A stretch of 64,000 nucleotides of DNA from Brachypodius melanocephalos. Its lineage: Eukaryota > Chordata > Aves > Passeriformes > Pycnonotidae. The stretch's first letter is position 1, and each line of letters begins with the position of its first letter. Positions 61,721 to 64,000 of this stretch are shown one piece after another. A program made the translations under genes and the position numbers. The notes below the pieces were generated by a model that saw only the letters and a list, made by a program, of their open reading frames with translations, had not been told where the DNA came from and did no database searches. The stretch is from assembly GCA_013398615.1 (NCBI GenBank), contig VZSR01000514.1:5868462-5932461 (forward strand). The letters are read 5' to 3'.

Positions 61721-62559
61721 AACTAGTTAAAGAATCTAGAATTTCATAAACTTGTACTTGTGGCTGGCCACCAACATGCTGTCTCAAGCACACACTGCTT
61801 GTAGTCACCTGCTTAAGGTATGCACATGTGGCATGGTCAGGATACCGAAATTCTTTGTGTATTTTTTGGTGTCTGAAATCTCCTTTAGGAAATGTGCATG
61901 CTCCAGAGCAAGGAATCATCAGAAACAAGGTTCTCTGGCATCCAAATTTAATCTCCTGTCACTGTAATCAAGCTCTCACAACTGTCTTTTCCACCACAAA
62001 ATCACATTTAGGATGGGAAATTTTGAAGCCCTTGGGATTTCACTGTTTTCTTCCTCATGTTTCATCACGTGAACACTATTTCTATCACCTTCTTCCTTTT
62101 TAGGTTCTAAACTGTCTCAGAGAAAGAATGGTCACTTCATTTATTTTTGTAACATACAGCACAAACAATATCTGTTAAGCAAAAGCTTGTCAGCATTTCC
62201 GCAACAGAGGGTTGTTTATTCTTGCAGTAATACTCTGATTTCCTGAGTTACTACTGTTGTTACAAATGCTTCAACCTCAGGAGAATAGAAGTTACCCAAG
62301 AATTTAGGGGTTTTATTAAAAAAATATATATAAATCCTGCTTCTCACATAAGTGGACAAAAGCTTGAGAACATGAACTCTGATTCATGTCTGAAATTTAG
62401 AAATAATCAAATGACACACTTTGATACTTTTAAAAATCATACATTATGTAACAAGATCTCACTATTTTTCTCACTATTTTTCAGGTGGGAGAAAAGTAAG
62501 TATGATTCGTACTTTTTTCCCCCATTTAAAATAGTTGAAAGATAATTCTAATGCAAGAT

Positions 62560-62840
62560 AAATGCTTGGTTTTGTTGCTAGTTTATACTGTTCCCATCCT
62601 TGTTACTTACGGATTTGAAACATTTGCCACTGGTCAATGCAGTGATTATCTGGACAGGATACATTTATTTGATCAAGGCAATCTGTTGAACATTAAACAA
62701 TATTTGAAGCACGGTTAATTATTTGCACTGAATTAGCTTGGCCTCGAAAGATTGTGGCTTGTCTGAAAAAACACAGGCAAGAAGAAAAAGCTAATTTCAT
62801 GAAAAAAACCGAGGATGGTTAACAGTGCTTTGACACTTCA
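62560..62840. promoter_or_regulatory. Candidate conserved non-coding element (CNE-12)
   Basis: A repeat-free block with TTTGATCAAGG (62668-62678), AACATTAAACAATATTTG near 62689, GGTTAATTATTTGC near 62713 and GCTAATTTCATG near 62789. The clustered homeodomain, SOX and TCF-like words resemble those of CNE-11, 1 kb to the left, so the two may form one regulatory unit. No coding potential. Confidence 0.38.
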
Positions 62841-63162
62841 GGTTCTTCCACTGCTTGTCCTCCTAGGGACCACATGTTTGGGCGTGAGTATGTTTTTATT
62901 CTCCTTTTCTTTCCATGTGCCAGCTCTGCTCTATCTGCATTTCAGGCCACTGAGGTGACCAAGTTAATGGAACATAAGAGGGAAGCCCCATGGAGTTTTT
63001 TGAAGCAGACATCCACAGTGTCAAGGAATGGCTCTTCTAGGTACACTGAGTGGCCACACCATTCTCAGTGGTCCGTGGTGGGGACCATGGTCCCTCTCCT
63101 AGCCCTGGGCACTAAGAAATGCCCCAAACTCCTGGGCTCCAGCATGGGTAACTCATCTTAAA

Positions 63163-63395
63163 CTCAAAGAATATTTTGAGTTGTAAGGCACTTAAAGATC
63201 ATCTTGTTCCTACCCTCTTTCCATGGGTAGGGATATCTTCCGCTAGAACAGGTTGCTCAGAGCTCCATCCATCCAGCCTTGAGTATTTCCATGGATGGGG
63301 CACTCACCATCTCCCTGGGCAACCTGTGCCAGTGACTCACCACCCTCATCATAGAATCTTTCTTCCTTATTTCCAGTCTTCCTTCTGAAGGGACT
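63163..63395 (-). mobile_element. CR1 LINE 3' end, inverted
   Basis: The plus strand reads as the reverse complement of an avian CR1 3' end. In order it carries GAGTTGTAAGGCACTTAAAG, ATCATCTTGTTCCTACCC, CCATGGGTAGGGATATCTTC, AGAACAGGTTGCTCAGAGC, CCATCCAGCCTTGAGTATTTCC, GATGGGGCACTCACCATCTC, TGGGCAACCTGTGCCAGTG and CTCACCACCCTCATCATAGAAT. All the usual landmarks are present. It is truncated within or just beyond the 3' UTR and has no reverse transcriptase. Substitutions along its length indicate an old, inactive copy. Confidence 0.92.
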
Positions 63396-64000
63396 AAATA
63401 TCAGATTAAACAGGTCAGGTAGGCCCCATCTTGGTAGATTTGCAAACTCTTCTGTAATAGAGGAAAAGGTAAAAATTCCCCCAGCCATATGTTTTGAATG
63501 ACTGAATTTTCGTTGTCACTAATGTGGGAGGAAGGTTAATGGCAAAATATTCAACACAGCTAGGGGTGACCAGAGCTCTGCTCTGGCAGAGCTTGATATA
63601 CTTTCCTACATCTATTCATCTTCTCTTTAAAGATGACTGGAAGAACGACTTGCAATCAAAGGAAAGTTAAAAGTCAGTTTTAAAAAAATTTCTTTTGTTC
63701 TTCCAAGCAATCAAGTAGATTTTCTCATGAAGGAATCTGAGGCTCTTTTAAACATCTGCTTTCTTAGTGACTTTTCCTATGTGTGCAGGTTCATATTTAC
63801 TGAAATGCCTTGCAAAAATTCAGGCGCTGAGGTGTTTAAATTGAAATCTTTGGGAAAAATATATAGTGAGGGAGTTTCACGGGGCATAGATTTTTTTAAG
63901 AGGTCTAGAATTTTAGGTCAGTTATTTTCACAGCTCAATAGAGTAATTATTATTTAGTGTATCACTGGGACCCATGTCACACTTGGTCTAGTAGTACATG
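63396..64000. other. Non-coding stretch, no gene seen
   Basis: Nothing recognisable follows the inverted CR1 to the window edge. A 76-codon forward frame at 63727-63957 has no motif or splice support. Confidence 0.5.

Noticed and set aside
1..64000. CRISPR arrays, integrons, endogenous retrovirus genes, DNA transposons and known microRNAs
   Set aside because: Looked for repeats with regular spacers, retroviral pol-like motifs in the open frames, terminal inverted repeats and well-known miRNA seed strings; none seen by eye. A Dfam and miRBase search would be the decisive test.

Overview
The window looks like non-coding nuclear DNA from a bird (a bird or closely related reptile is the only reading I can support). 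The evidence is two chicken-repeat-1 (CR1) LINE tails of avian type: an inverted copy near 63.2 kb and a forward copy near 46.7 kb that ends in the CR1 octamer tail (variants of ATTCTATG). A third, much older CR1 of the type common in turtles lies at 12.5-12.83 kb. Interspersed repeats are otherwise sparse, A/T homopolymers and (AAAAC)n/(CCAA)n-like tracts are scattered, and there is no bacterial-style gene organisation. I recognise no protein-coding exon, tRNA, rRNA, snRNA or known microRNA. All long open frames are what chance or low stop-codon density in GC-rich DNA would give; the longest are about 180 codons, and several overlap in different frames or on opposite strands.

Layout. (1) 0-2.86 kb: featureless intergenic or intronic DNA with T/A runs and a G/T-rich tract. 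(2) 2.86-10.15 kb: a series of segments that look like conserved non-coding elements (CNEs). They are low in simple repeats and rich in homeodomain (TAATTA, TAATCC), Onecut-like (ATCAATA), FOX (TGTTTAC) and SOX (ACAAT) words. They include an old MIR/L2-type SINE tail at 6.69 kb and a splice-site-bounded 224-bp segment at 8.08-8.31 kb. (3) 10.15-33.8 kb: mostly unstructured, holding the ancient CR1, a possible CTCF site at 23.48 kb, a small acidic antisense frame at 24.3 kb and an octamer/palindrome cluster at 29.01 kb. (4) 33.84-34.48 kb: an isolated AT-rich CNE-like block. (5) 42.6-43.9 kb: a CNE-like block running into a CpG island (about 43.04-43.56 kb), with a strong CTCF-like motif and a possible donor/acceptor pair. 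This is the best candidate for a promoter or transcription start. (6) 43.9-61.4 kb: mostly unstructured, with one CR1. (7) 61.38-62.84 kb: two further CNE-like blocks, followed by the inverted CR1 at 63.2 kb.

Interpretation (inference): a gene desert or large intron beside a developmental regulator, with an enhancer-dense left end and one isolated CpG-island promoter or regulatory hub. I cannot name the neighbouring gene. The CNE calls rest on sequence texture and motif density alone; I could run no alignment, so their confidence is deliberately low.
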